From Hofstenia miamia (Eukaryota > Xenacoelomorpha > Acoela), in the NCBI GenBank assembly GCA_004352715.1, contig SCFE01000082.1, forward strand, positions 1,478,299 to 1,542,298: a stretch of DNA of 64,000 nucleotides. Direction: 5' to 3'. A program made the position numbers and the translations under genes. The notes under the pieces were generated by a model. It did no database searches, was not told the origin of the DNA, and saw only the letters and a list, made by a program, of their open reading frames with translations. Shown here one piece after another: positions 45,811 to 57,827 of the stretch (the stretch's first letter is position 1; the number at the start of each line of letters is the position of its first letter).

Positions 45811-46628
45811 AGTGTAACTCCGCGGTAATACTGCCGAATACTGCCATAGCGATTTGCACAATTGCGGTGGTTAGCGATAAAATTTATAACAACGTTATAA
45901 CGTGTTTTGTATTAAGATTTAACATCTCTAAGTATTGCTCAAAAAATGTTTCTGAATCAAAATATTAAAACTAGTTTTTACATATTTCTTTAAAAATTTG
46001 ATACTACCCAAATAAAATTGAACGAAATGACAAAATACCTAAGAATTTATCTTTAAGCTGTTCTACGAATGATCTATAACCCTAAAAAACAATTCAGAAA
46101 CATCTATTTTTTCTTGCGATGATAAAATCGCCATTGTTAAGGTTTAGAACGGTAAAATTTCATTTATTGCGGTGTTTAGAGGTGAAGCTTTTTTCTCTGC
46201 GGTGAAATAATTTTACAAAACCTGTACCGCGCTCATCTCTAGTATACACTTATAAATGGTATCTTTTATTATTGTTACTTCATCAAATACATGGTGTATT
46301 CTCGTTTCATAATAACTATTAAGGATCGAATTAAATAAATAGTTTATTGGAACATCAGAGAGTTGAATTATATTTTCAGAATTTTAAATAAAATTGTACC
46401 TGTTTATCCAGTTAATTGTTATCTAATTCATATTTCGCAGAAACAGAAAGTAATGCAAATATTTAAAGACAAATAGGCTATGTAGATAAATTTGATTCTA
46501 AGAGCATTTTTATTTTACGAATTAAAAAAATTGTTGATCTAAAAATCTTAGTTTGTTAACCGTTTTATCATAAATATAAAAGGGTTTGTCAGTTGATCTG
46601 GTAGTTTTTCCTAGAGTTTTTCAACATG
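45811..46628. other. Noncoding DNA
   Basis: No coding motif. Stretches with CCGCGGTAATAC (~45820) and TACCGCGCTCATCTCTAG (~46227) look like transposon ends, but I could not match them as a pair. Confidence 0.4.
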
Positions 46629-46758
46629 TGTAGGAATAAGAGATGGGGAAATGTGCACGCTTATTGTCAACTACCCACCACATCCCACTAGCATTGTGTC
46701 CTGCCACATAATCACATGTTGACATCAGCCCCATATTGTCCCACTCTTTATTTCTACA
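46629..46758. repeat. Small foldback element (MITE-like), 130 bp
   Basis: The left arm TGTAGGAATAAGAGATGGGG and the right arm, reverse-complemented, TGTAGAAATAAAGAGTGGGA form an imperfect inverted repeat with a short centre. No convincing target duplication. It lies ~180 bp upstream of the LINE ORF1 start. Confidence 0.55.
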
Positions 46759-46933
46759 ACCTTAAATTGAAGCACTAAAAATTCTGCTCAAATATTTGCA
46801 ATATCTTATTCACCAACATTTTAAAAATTTTCAAAACACTAAATCCCATCATCACTTCCAAATAATTTGAATTTCTACTACTTAGAAAAAACAATCTCTT
46901 TTTAACAGAAATCCAATAACATGATGCAAATAA

Positions 46934-47160
46934 ATGACTGGTCGTGTTTGTTTAAAGGACTTGCTACAATGTAATGAGAATGATAACATTACATGCATGC
47001 TATGCAAAAACGTAACTCTACACTATGCATGCCTTGGTCTTAACAAAAAATTGATTAATACATTGGGAAAGAGATCCAGTGCCACGAAAAATGGAGTTTT
47101 AGCTTGGATCTGCGAGGAATGTACCACAAATCAACACAAACTTGTTGGGCTAGAAAATCC
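46934..47160 (+). pseudogene. LINE ORF1 N-terminus with PHD-type zinc finger, interrupted
   Basis: Opens with MTGRVCLKDLLQ, then CMLCKN...HYACLGL and later WICEECTT, a C-x2-C...H-x2-C...C-x2-C PHD-like arrangement found at the N-terminus of CR1-type ORF1 proteins. The frame runs into the pogo element at the TA at 47161-47162. The corresponding ORF1 of the minus-strand LINE at 58.8 kb has the same finger, so PHD-ORF1 LINEs are common here. Confidence 0.75.
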
Positions 47161-47162
47161 TA

Positions 47163-49472
47163 TAGGGTAAGGTGGGGCGAATTGGACAATGCTGACTGAA
47201 ACTGTTAATTCCATGCTCTGCCGAGATGATTGAGGCAGTAGATGAGCTTGATTGGATAATTGATTGACACATATTAGTCTCGTAGTTCATTATTGAGCAG
47301 TTGTGACCATTAAGCATACAGCAAATCAGCTTTGTACATTCCACTATTTACTTGTTCATAGTGCATTGTTGCATTTGATAGCTTTTACACAACGATTGGC
47401 AGAATGCAGAGGTAAGTTAACATCAGTTTCTTATTCGCAAATATATACTTACATCTGATTAAAATGCTAAAACCCCTCACTCAGACACTTTCCATATTAC
47501 ATGAAGGCATTTACACATATTTTTTGACGGGGCTAATTGAAACACTTAATTTTGCGTTCATTTAGATGGTCAGAAATTACTAATGAAGTCCAAAGAACTT
47601 TTAAAACAAGCACTGTTAACTATCAAGAAAGGGGAAATTCGCATTTCTGATGCTGTTCAAGAATAAGGGATCCCCAGAAGGACCATTTTTCGAAAAATTC
47701 AGAGACAAAATTTGGGAAAACGAGAAGTCACCCTATTTTCACCTGAACAAGAGCAAATTTTGATCAAACGAATTTTAACATTGCCAAGCAAAGCTTGCCT
47801 CTTTCTGTGGAAGTTGCACAAGTGCTAATATACAAGTACGCAGCTATTTTAGGGGAAGGAAGAAAATAACATTTTTGCCTGAGAAATGGGTGAGCAAGAA
47901 TTGATGGTTGAACTTTCCCAAAATATATCCCAAAATATCCTTCAGAATAGCTGAAAATATTTCTTCTGCGCATCCAGAAGCATTCAATGTCGACCGTGTG
48001 ATTTGTTTTTTTCAAGAAATCGAAAGGCATCTAACAGACTGCAATTTAGTGAACCTGCCCGCCAGAATTTGGAATTGTGATGAAACAGGCCTTTTAAACA
48101 TTCCAAGTAAAAGTGTCAAGGTGATTGCAAAGAAGGGGGAGCCTCTTGTGCTGCAAATTCAGGTGTCTGAACAAGGTACTCTTACTACACTCTTACCTTA
48201 CATAAATGCAAATGGGACCTTTATACCGCCATTTCTGATTTTCAAGGTTTCTACTCTTCCTGACAGCTTCATGTACACTGAGGCTGCTCGATTAACTCAT
48301 TGATTCGGAGTTATTTTTGAGAAAATTTTAAGCATTTTCAGGAGTTCAGAAGCGAGCCAGAGGAAGGATGCGCACTCTTCATGGATAGTCACTTTTCCCA
48401 TTTAACAATTGAAGCCCTTGAGTTCGCGAATCCCAACAATATTGACCTGGTATGCCTTCCGCCTCACAGTAGCCATAGACCTCAACCTTTGGATACACAT
48501 TTTAATCATCCTCTGAAGGTTTTATGGGGTAAAAATTTTAGGTTGTTCCTACAGAATAGCGAGAAAGTAATTCTGTCTAAATTCGATTTTGGGAATGTTC
48601 TTTGCCAGACCTGGAATGAAATGCGCACTCGTGGTTCTCTAATTCGCTCCGGATTTGACTACTGTGGACTTTTTCCGGTCCGCAATCCAACCAAACCAGC
48701 TGATTTTTGTCACCAGAAGACGTTTGTAAAGGACCCGGAAGAATTCACTGCGAACTCCGTGTAACTCCAGTCTGGACAAAACGAAACACGTACAAGCATG
48801 ATTACTCCAGTAACACCCCCATTACCTGACAGCAGTGTTTGCTTACGTAGGTTACTACCAAGTCCGAAAAAGCAGAAAATCCCAGATAGTCCACGCCTCA
48901 CACAGCTGTTGATGTTTCAACACCAGAAATGATCAGCATTAAGAAAGAAAAAGCAGCTAAAATATCCAGAACTGCAGCAAACAAGGATGGGAAGTCGGTT
49001 TCTAAGACTTAAAAGAGGTGCTTGAGACTAACTAAGGACCACTGGGTTTGTATGGTGTGCTTTGCAGAATTTGGAGATCAGCAGAGACACAAGTGCACAT
49101 CATGCAAGCATTGGGAGTGTGAAGCCTGTTTTGGGGATGATTCTTGCGCAAATTGTGAATAAATTTGTAGAAAAATCCTCATTTGTTTGAATAAATTTTT
49201 TTCATATAACATTCCTGCCATAATATACATGTTTCTGAAACAAAAGTTTTTTGTCCAATTCGCCCCATTTGAGTCCAATTCACTCCTCGAGAGAAACATT
49301 ATTTGGGTTCTTCTGGCAAAAACACACGAATAACTGAAATCTCATTGCTCCATGATTTGGACACGTGTAGGTAGGTTCTAAGATTCGACAAATTATATAG
49401 TTGTCTATGTGTCATAAAGAGCATGAAAATATTCATTCTCAGAAAAGTTGTCCAATTCGCCCCACCTTACTA
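47163..49472 (+). mobile_element. pogo/Tigger-type DNA transposon nested in LINE ORF1
   Basis: TA target sites at 47161-47162 and 49473-49474. Ends TAGGGTAAGGTGGGGCGAAT and, reverse-complemented, TAGTAAGGTGGGGCGAATTG, an inverted repeat of about 24 bp including GGACAA. Subterminal copies of GTCCAATTCGCCCC (49253-49266) and GTCCAATTCACTCC (49273) repeat the terminal motif. Length 2310 bp. Carries a decayed pogo-type transposase. Confidence 0.93.
47583..49162 (+). pseudogene. pogo/Tigger transposase (DDE_1), frameshifted
   Basis: Starts at ATG 47583 (MKSKELLKQALLTIKKGEI) with a Psq-type helix-turn-helix (GIPRRTIFRKIQ) after an in-frame stop. The DDE_1 catalytic core spans 47908-48500: IWNCDETGL (first Asp, 48079), LFMDSHFSHLT (second Asp, 48384) and QPLDTHFNHPLK (third Asp, 48492, 36 codons on). 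All three Asp are present. A frameshift lies near 48300-48360. The C-terminus is a Cys/His cluster (CMVCFAEFGD...CTSCKHWEC...CANCE, ~49050-49160). Few lesions for its length; a moderately young relic. Confidence 0.87.
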
Positions 49473-50030
49473 TATGTAGCATTGAGGAAAACATAAATGA
49501 GTTGAGAGGGAACCTTACAAAGCTTAAAACAGGGATGAAATCATCATCTCAATCAGTACAAATTGGTAGTAACCTATAGAAAATCGAGAGGATTTCAAAT
49601 GCACTTGAAAGCCTGGAGGGTGAAACTGCACTCAATGTAAAAGTAAATGAAATTGTAGAGGATAGTGACAATGATTGGAATAAGCTAAGTGATGTTTTTA
49701 CATTTCTTGGATGTAGTACTGAATCAATTGCTAACATACGTAGAATTGGTAAACCTAGTACAAAAAGAGGACCTAGAATGATAACTATTACTTTCAAGTC
49801 AGTTTAGGAGGCGAGAAGTAAATTGTTACCTCTATATACAAACTTAAGGGATATACAAAATATCGTATATTTGGTCTCAAAAGACTTAATCTGGTATTTA
49901 CAGGAATTGGAAAAAAAGCTTCTTAGAAAGAGATGGGAACAGATCCAGTCTGGTTGTCAAAGAAAGAATTTTAAAATACGAGAAATGATGTTATATAGTG
50001 GTGGAGTTGAGGTAAATTGTGCTTGACTTA
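49473..50030 (+). pseudogene. LINE ORF1, C-terminal part
   Basis: Resumes LINE coding after the pogo element: SIEENINELRGNLTKLKTGM (coiled-coil-like), LNVKVNEIVEDSDN, then FTFLGCSTESIANIRRIGK (~49700-49755) and RGPRMITITF, matching the RRM-like/basic half of CR1/L2 ORF1 proteins (IxRIGK...RP...V.F). One stop near 49577 and another near 49804 break it. Confidence 0.72.
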
Positions 50031-50034
50031 AGAA

Positions 50035-50640
50035 ATATCCGAAAATCTTATCTTTAAATAGTCAATCTATTGCTATGAAGATGGACTTGTTTGATCATTA
50101 TGTTCGTACTAGAAGCCTGATATTGTAGCTGCAAGTGAAACATGGCTAAATAGTAATCAAGGGAATTCCCATCAAATGTGAAATGGATAGTAGAAGAGGT
50201 GGTGGCGTTTGTGTTTGGCCTAAGAATACGGTTGGGGCATTAAATCCAGTTTTTATGGGGCGTCAACATCTTGAAATAGAAGCTGTTGCCATTGACCTTG
50301 TTGATCTCCGTATACTATTCATATGTTTATATATTCCGCCTTACCTACCGGCAATTGCATATAAAAAACCTGCTTGATTTCCTTGTAGAAGAAGCACATG
50401 ATTTCTTATGTTGTAACAGAAATCATTCACTGATCATCTGTGGTAAACTTAATAATGAATTCATAAAGAAACATTTAATAGATTTACAGAACCAACTTCA
50501 ATGTTGTAAATAAGATCACTGCGCCAACACACTGTGGTAATTCGTTGGATTGCATCGTTGTTGATACTTCTATAGCTGATTGATGCCACTCTTACTGTAG
50601 AATCTCGCCAACCTTCCTACTAGTAAGTCTTAGCTTAATT
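50035..50640 (+). pseudogene. LINE ORF2, AP-endonuclease domain
   Basis: Begins KILSLNSQSIAMKMDLFDHY, the usual opening of the APE domain (LNaqSi..K...), then SRRGGGVCVWPKNT, LEIEAVAIDLVDLRILFICL with YIPPYLP, and after a frame change ITAPTHCGNSLDCIVVDTS (~50515-50570), the ...SLDCIVV segment near the domain's end. Stops in several places. Confidence 0.75.
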
Positions 50641-51955
50641 TAGGAGCTGCTGTGACAATTGGTTCCTCCTTAGATAGTACGGTAGGTGACAGACTCCAAT
50701 CTCCATCTCTCTTCTTTGAGTTCTATTGTTTAGCCGTTCACTGATTAAACTATTATCTCATTGACTAACATTGATACGAAACTAACAACTATTATTTTAG
50801 ATCCCAGACACGAGACAGAGGGTACAAAGTACAGGATAGGCTTACCTGACCTGCAACAAAGCACAAAAGAGGAATCGAAGAACTACGCTACAACGAGTAT
50901 TTCCATGTGATACTGAAACATCGATAGAGACACCAACCACAATTCAGATGACTCAGTGTAATGGAATAGTGTGCATGAGTACGATAGTGATAATGTGTGA
51001 TACCGTATGAATTTAATGTATTGATTGTTCTTGTTATCAACAAAGTTGTCTAATAAAGGAATCTCGCAACCGGGATGCACTAGCTTGTTATGAGTTCGTA
51101 CATATAATAACCTTACATATAAATAATTACATGCCAACTTAGAGTACATGTGAACAATCAATACGGTCATGACAAAAGGAATGAATTGATAGTCCGTCAG
51201 TCCACTAGTAATCATATGCGATAAACTCTGTCCAAGATAATACAAACAGATCTTGTAATTTCCTAATGTAACTAGATGTAATAGCATAATGTAATAAATA
51301 TTGTAATACGAACAACGAACGATAGGAAAGCTAATACGAGTAAAAACCCCTATTCTTACACCTAACCTATGAGCATCTCGGGTAAGCACCGGCTATACAC
51401 GATGCACCCGTTAACTGGAGTCGTGAACCACCGTCTAGAATACCCGAGAGCTCGAACGTTTTAGCTTTCCATTCTATTAAATAAAATAACCTGATACAAA
51501 AACGTAAAGTAAATCCAGTAAATTCAATTCATCACCAAAATGATCAATTACACAATTTTTATAGTGAAAAATTAACAAACAATCAAATATTTGACTAGTA
51601 CCTGCTAATTCCAGTTGTTGACAATTTCAAACGCTTTAAATTTCGTTCGTCTGCTGATTACACACTTCTGCCTTAATTAGCAGTTGTGATTTAGGTCTAG
51701 TGCCTTTTTGCCAAATTAATTAATATCAAAAATTACTGCATTATAAATTTACAAATAACTAATTAATCATAATCATATGTTTTTACAATTAATATTTTAT
51801 TTTAATATTCAGTCTTAGTTTCTTCTTCCTTTTTTCTTAATTTGACCACATATGATTCAGATTACGATTACGTTACATTACTCCCTTAGGAAACTCCAAA
51901 CACAAAATCTGTTGTATTTTATATAAAATATTCAATTATGTTCTGATATCACATC
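50641..51955. other. Unassigned 1.3 kb inside the LINE
   Basis: LINE similarity stops at ~50640 and resumes at ~51960. Between them is AT-rich sequence with a 168-codon minus-strand open frame (51389-50883) that resembles no family I know. No matching terminal repeats or target duplication were found, though a GC-richer edge near 51360-51450 could be an element end. A solo LTR or another insertion is possible. Confidence 0.4.
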
Positions 51956-51959
51956 TTGT

Positions 51960-53260
51960 TTATGAATTATGAGAAGCAATGTTAACAGCTTCTGTAAGAT
52001 CTTGTCTAAATGTAACTTGAAGAACATGTATTGTGTAAATTGTTTAGAGAATGCCAAAGTCAAAATATTTTATAAAAACATGAAAAGCGCAATGAATGCT
52101 ATCCCTAAAATTATAGTTGAGATTACCGAGCAAGAACCTTCTTGGATTACACTAGGCTTAAAGAAATTGAAAAAAAGGAGCAAGTAAAAAATCTTGATAT
52201 TAATATAGTTAAGAAACATTGGAGAAAAAATGAAAGGATTTATCCAAGATATGGAGCGTTGTTAGTGATGCCAGAGGTTGTCAAGTTTAGCCAAAACGTG
52301 TTTTAACCTCTTGGAAATACAAAGTCAGATTAAATAAGCGTGGGAGATTTTTTGCTGAAATTATGTCGTGCAACTCACAAAACGAATTTGATTATTCAAC
52401 TCCCGGTAGACATGGATAACAACGAAATTGATGACTGGATGCCACTCACCACGTCACTTAGTACTTATCACTATTTTACATCGATAAAAATTAACAAGGC
52501 CAGTGTATATGATAATAAGCAAGCAAGCTTTATAAGGCCGCAGCGGCTGAATTAGCTGCCATATACTTAACACGAGTATTTCACATAGGACTATTCCGCG
52601 GCAATGAAAGCTTGTCTTCATCAGTCCGATACCCAAAATTCCTCGTCCAACACTTTCGGATTTTCGACCTATTTCACTCATTTCACTCAGTCTGCTCCAG
52701 CTAAATTCTTGGAACACACGATAGTAAATAGTGTCAAAAAGAAACTCCTTTGTGGTCTTGACATTAGTCAATTTGCTTATAAACGAAAATGTTTTCCCAA
52801 CTGTTGGCCTTTTAGTAATGCTGGACAAAACTACTAAACTCCGAGACCACTAGGATACATCTGCGGTCTTGCTGCAAACATACGATTTTAGTAAGGCATT
52901 CGACACCATACCACATGATCGTCTAGTTACTAAATGATTTGCGCTAAGCTCTCCAAAGGACTTTATAAATGGATTATGAAGTACTTAAGTAATATACACT
53001 TCCAAGTAAAATATGGGTGTCTAAGAAGTGCCTTATATAGGATTAAAAAAGGAGTTACACAGGGATCGATTTCGGGCCCAATGCTATTTCTGTTGTATAC
53101 TTCCCGCTTGCAAGCTGTTCATCCTGCAAATAGCATGGTTAAATTTGCAGACGACTTAACAAATATTACTGCAATAAGTAAGAACTACACTATTGTCAGT
53201 GAGTTTATTATGGCTCATGATTGGACGCTAGAAAATAAGCTAATTTAAATATATCGAAAT
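51960..53260 (+). pseudogene. LINE ORF2, pre-RT and reverse transcriptase
   Basis: Pre-RT: NAIPKIIVEITEQEPSWITL (~52095-52150), the PW.T..LK segment. RT lead-in near 52540-52720 with FLEHTIVNSVKKKLLCGLDI (~52700-52765). Motif A is TYDFSKAFDTIPHDRLV (~52875-52925), motif B GVTQGSISGPMLFLL (~53050-53095), and FADD at 53144-53155 keeps both catalytic Asp. After 53250, SLLDYACPVFLHLQ and downstream text match the usual C-terminal tail. Frame changes and stops throughout. Confidence 0.8.
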
Positions 53261-53629
53261 GAAGTATTCAAAGCAGTTATTTTGAGCTTATTAGATTATG
53301 CCTGTCCGGTGTTTTTGCATTTGCAAGATATCTGAATTCTAAGTTACAGTTGATTTGAACCGGGCACAAGCAATACGAACATGATCAACAGAAAACGCAA
53401 TATCAATAAAACATCAAGGAATTTATTTTAGCATTGAACTTTTTAAGAAAGCCTGTACATGTGACCATCTCCTACATTCGTTTATGCCAGATAAACTTCA
53501 TTACTCAAGAAAGTCTGTGATTGGACGTCATAGAAGAGCTTGATGCGGAATTCTTTCTATATAGTGTTAAACATATTAATGGACTTATTTAATATTGATA
53601 ATTTGAATAAACGTCACTACTACTACTAC

Positions 53630-55615
53630 ATACTAAAAACCTAATTGAAAATGAAATATGCTTTTGCTTTATAAACCTTTTCCTGAAGCCAATATTTTAT
53701 GCAATAATTTTATGCAAGGGTTATTGCACTTCTTTCAGTGCAATTGTAAGGTCGATTGATGACAAATCAAGTTTAGATCAAAAGATTTTATTGATACGCA
53801 TGAATAGAATTTCACCAATAGTTAACTAATAATAAATTTTTCTATATTTCCAAGAAAACTCAAATTTTGCCAGGCATTGAACTTTAGCTCAATTATCTGC
53901 TAGTATCTCCACAAAATCACAAAAAAGAGAGAGCATATCAGAACAAACAAAATCACAGAAACTGTAATTAAATAGAATTTTCCTTTTGTGCATTCATTGA
54001 TGATTTACACGTAACAATCTTTATCCTTCATAGTTGACACTTGTATAAAATCCTTATCGACAAATTCTGGTTCATCACAGACGATTAGTAAGGCTTGCAA
54101 AGGCATATTTTTTCTTCTTTGCAGTTTTCGGTAGACACTCCATGTGTTGCAGCAGTCCTATCATTGGGTGAATAGCGTGAAGAAGTGAAATCAGAACTTG
54201 TAATCCCTCAAGTATCAATGTTTCCCATATGACTATAAATAGCCGAGAACAAACACCAAATTGATATGGCATTTGAAGCACTTCGATTAAAAATAGTTGC
54301 AAAATTTTTAAACTATATATACTTTCCTTAGTGCCTCGAATATAAGACACCTATATTTACTCCAAATCTAATTATGGCAATGTACAATTCTAACTGGAAT
54401 GGAATTTACACATACATACCAACACAACTACACATTACCTTACACATTTCTCAATGAGCCGTAGCACCAGAGTCTACTTATAGGACTGAAGACAGAATGC
54501 GGAGTTATATTCATTCGCAATATTTCACGCAATAACGTATTTTTGCCACCGTTTGTCCACTCAACAGAATTTTATTCAAAATTTTTTACGGATTTCGTAT
54601 CAAAGCTTGTTTAACCTGCAAGTGTAGTTGAATTATACCTTATAAAACAGCGAGTTCACCTCTTTTGTTAAACTCAGTCGCAATTTAAAAGGCGAAATAT
54701 GCTGGTAAATATCATTAACTTAATCGATTTTGAACCACTGTCAAGTAAAATTCCATCAAATTTTGCAAAAGAATTGCAGCTGGGGAAAATGAAACCTTAA
54801 ACAAGTTTCAACTGTTGTTACTGGGGATCATAAACATTTTTTCAATATTAATCTGATTTTTTTAAATTTTCCCCCTACTTGATGTTTAGACAATAAATAT
54901 GAGCCGCCTAAGCTCCATGTTAGCAATGACGGACCTAACCTATTTTGTGTTCTGTACATACAACACCAAACTACAATGAATAAATTTGCAAAAGTCAGAG
55001 ATAACAGTGCCCAGCAAAGGCGCAGCTTTTTTACAATTTTAAGAGATGAAGAAAATCTTCTTTCTTGTATCTATTAATTTGTTAGTAATAAGCATTTAAA
55101 TTCTTTTGAAGCCCTAGCCCAACCCTAATCCAACTGTGTTCACTTAAATTATAGCCATTTTAGGCCCATTTTGATCATTGACAAAAACAGTTCTTGAATT
55201 TTTCGGTTTGCTAGATGAAATGGACTGTATTACAATGGTGTATTAGAGGAGAAGAGTATTTGATACTATTGTAATATTTTAAAATTTAACATTTATTTGT
55301 CAACATGTTCCTTTTCAATTATATAGGACCACTACATTTGAGTTGATTTGCATGCAATATTTCCAAAACCCGACCCTGCCTCCCTGGGATATGTTCATTT
55401 TTTATCTCAAGACAATGTTGAAGCACTTAAAATTCTCTTTTACGCATTTGAATAAAACAAATATATTTTAAAGCCATATTTATTTATTGCTAGATTACTT
55501 AGTTAAATTCGGATCGGATCTACAATTTCGTAATCGATTCCATCTCTGCATAGTAGTAACCATAATATGGGAAATGATATTATCCCAATCATTTGAAATT
55601 TGAAAAATTATAATA
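53630..55615. other. AT-rich noncoding DNA with one unexplained open frame
   Basis: No TE motif recognised. A 91-codon minus-strand frame (54350-54075) is hydrophobic, ends in a lysine-rich stretch and follows a plausible splice acceptor (ATATAG); it matches nothing I know. The rest shows no coding signal. Confidence 0.4.
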
Positions 55616-55720
55616 TTCCCACTGAGAATCTCGTGGATAAGAGAGAGAGAGAGATATTTATTTCACCTTAATTGCAACCAAAAGGTTGAAAAATATAAAG
55701 TAATAACTATAAACTACCAT

Positions 55721-57101
55721 TTACAAACATATATTTATATATATATGTCTATATATGTTAGGAGTTCCTTGAGGTACTCCTGCATACAACGTATTCCACA
55801 ATGAAAGTGTTCCGCAAGGTAAACGAACTCTTTGTTGACGACCAGATAAAAAGCTTATGATCCAGTTGCATGTATAGTTGCTAACGTTAATTTCTCTCAG
55901 TCTGTTAATTAATATTGTTTGACTAACTAAATCAAAAGCCTTTCTGAAGTCAATTAAAAATATTCGTATGTATTGCCCAGTGCTTTCCAATTGATTTATC
56001 CAATTACGTGTCATATCAAGGAGTGCGTAAGGGTTGAACGACCGGGATAACTCTATATTGTTTGGGATCTAGACTGCTACATATTTTTTCAATAAGTTCC
56101 TTTTCCAATAAAACCTCTTCTGCTATTTTCGCAACAGGGTGTGTTATAGAAATTGGTCGAAGATCTTTTCTTACGTTTTTAACTGGCTTATTTTTCTCTA
56201 AACAGGTCACATTAGCGCATGTAAAGAGGGAAGCATTATATGTTGAAAATGAATGATTTAATAAGCCAGATATGGGAAATGCCAGTTCATAACAGTATTC
56301 TTTGAGAATCCAGGTGGGAATGGTAATGCCATGAATATCAGGACCTGTTGACTTATGAATGTTTAATGCTTTCAATTTCAGAAAAGTTTGATATTCACTG
56401 ATAAATATAGGGTTTTCGTTTAAAGATGGAATCACCATATCTGATGTAGTTATAAGTTCATACTCGTTAGTAATTGTAGTAAACTCGTTATTAATGCAAT
56501 TTGCAAGTGTAATCTTATCCATAGATAAAAAATTATCACCAAGTGAAAGCTCTTTTTTAGAAGACTCAACGGATATGCCACCAACTTTCTTTATTTGAGT
56601 CCACCAATCTTTTGGTTTAGATGATTTAAGATCAGCAATAACACGGTTGTAATATTCTTTGCGAGTAATTTCTAATTTGCGGTTTATAGTATTTCTGAGC
56701 CTACGATATAAAGAAAATTTCTTTTTTCGTAGGGCGTATTGCCTCTTGCTTATCAAACGGACTATTTCTACAGTTACCCAAGGTTTGTGTCGTGGATATA
56801 TTTTTCGCATTTTCACTGGAAATGAGTATTCATATGCGTTGAACATAAACTTTGAAAAATTTTCCCAATTCTGAGGAAAGGAAACGTTAACATCAGTGCA
56901 AAAATTCCAGTCACGGCGGGATACTATGTTCCCAAACAATTGTAGGTTATATTTCTTTTTCACTCTATAAGATGTCATCGTCGGATTTCCACATACATAT
57001 TTGGATTTTATGTACACCGATAAATGCCTACATTTACCAATACTGTGCATCGGTTGAGCTGACTCATAGAACTGGGAGTAATTAGTAAAAATTTTGTCCA
57101 A
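55721..57101 (-). pseudogene. LINE ORF2: pre-RT and first half of reverse transcriptase
   Basis: A 361-codon open frame (57101-56016) contains PRHKPWVTVEIVRLISKRQ (PW...L...K), RKEYYNRVIADLKSSKPKDW, NIHKSTGPDIHGITIPTWIL (K.tGpD), LFTCANVTCLEKNKPVKNVR and DLRPISITHPVAKIAEEVL. After one frameshift the second frame (56014-55721) gives IRIFLIDFRKAFDLVSQTIL (motif A), FLSGRQQRVRL and AGVPQGT (motif B). The catalytic (F/Y)ADD box is absent because the copy jumps to its 3' UTR. Long open frames suggest a recent copy killed by the internal deletion. Confidence 0.85.
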
Positions 57102-57159
57102 GGTACGATTTTAGTGTGTGTGAAATTTCCATCTGCTGAAGTTGAAACTCTGCTGTAAG

Positions 57160-57160
57160 N
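57160..57160. other. Single-N assembly junction
   Basis: A lone N separates two LINE segments; the right-hand one repeats sequence already seen ~1 kb to the left, a sign of a contig join. Confidence 0.9.
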
Positions 57161-57520
57161 CAACAGGGTGTGTTATAGAAATTGGTCGAAGATCTTTTCT
57201 TACGTTTTTAACTGGCTTATTTTTCTCTAAACAGGTCACATTAGCGCATGTAAAGAGGGAAGCATTATATGTTGAAAATGAATGATTTAATAAGCCAGAT
57301 ATGGGAAATGCCAGTTCATAACAGTATTCTTTGAGAATCCAGGTGGGAATGGTAATGCCATGAATATCAGGACCTGTTGACTTATGAATGTTTAATGTTT
57401 CAATTTCAGAAAAGTTTGATATTCACTGATAAATATAAGGTTTTCGTTTAAAGATGGAATCACCATATCTGATGCAGTTATAAGTTCATACTCGTTAGTA
57501 ATTGTAGTAAACTCGTTATT
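57161..57520 (-). repeat. Repeat of LINE ORF2 segment 56132-56491
   Basis: Identical to 56132-56491 apart from a one-base deletion (TTTAATGTTTC against TTTAATGCTTTC) and two substitutions seen. Bounded by a single N on the left and a 307-N gap on the right. Probably a second allele or overlapping contig end rather than a true tandem duplication. Confidence 0.9.
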
Positions 57521-57827
57521 NNNNNNNNNNNNNNNNNNNNNNNNNNNNNNNNNNNNNNNNNNNNNNNNNNNNNNNNNNNNNNNNNNNNNNNNNNNNNNNN
57601 NNNNNNNNNNNNNNNNNNNNNNNNNNNNNNNNNNNNNNNNNNNNNNNNNNNNNNNNNNNNNNNNNNNNNNNNNNNNNNNNNNNNNNNNNNNNNNNNNNNN
57701 NNNNNNNNNNNNNNNNNNNNNNNNNNNNNNNNNNNNNNNNNNNNNNNNNNNNNNNNNNNNNNNNNNNNNNNNNNNNNNNNNNNNNNNNNNNNNNNNNNNN
57801 NNNNNNNNNNNNNNNNNNNNNNNNNNN
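57521..57827. other. Assembly gap (307 N)
   Basis: Lies where the LINE endonuclease domain should be. Confidence 0.99.

Larger units (their letters stand above)
46900..53629 (+). mobile_element. LINE (CR1/L2-like), two ORFs, with nested pogo element
   Basis: Plus-strand non-LTR retrotransposon remnant: PHD-finger ORF1 start (46934), rest of ORF1 (49473-50030), endonuclease (50040-50640), RT (51960-53250) and a 3' end at AATAAACGTCACTACTACTAC (53606-53629), a terminal (ACT)n like the 3' microsatellites of CR1/L2-type LINEs. A pogo/Tigger element (47163-49472) splits ORF1. About 1.3 kb at 50641-51955 has no LINE similarity and may be another insertion. Many frame changes; inactive. Confidence 0.83.

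Noticed and set aside
45820-46255. CCGCGGTAATAC...TACCGCGCTCATCTC as a TIR pair
   Set aside because: The inverted match is short and no 8-bp or other target duplication fits.
50883-51389. 168-codon minus-strand ORF as a host gene
   Set aside because: No domain or motif; lies in a block that interrupts a LINE; kept only as an unassigned region.
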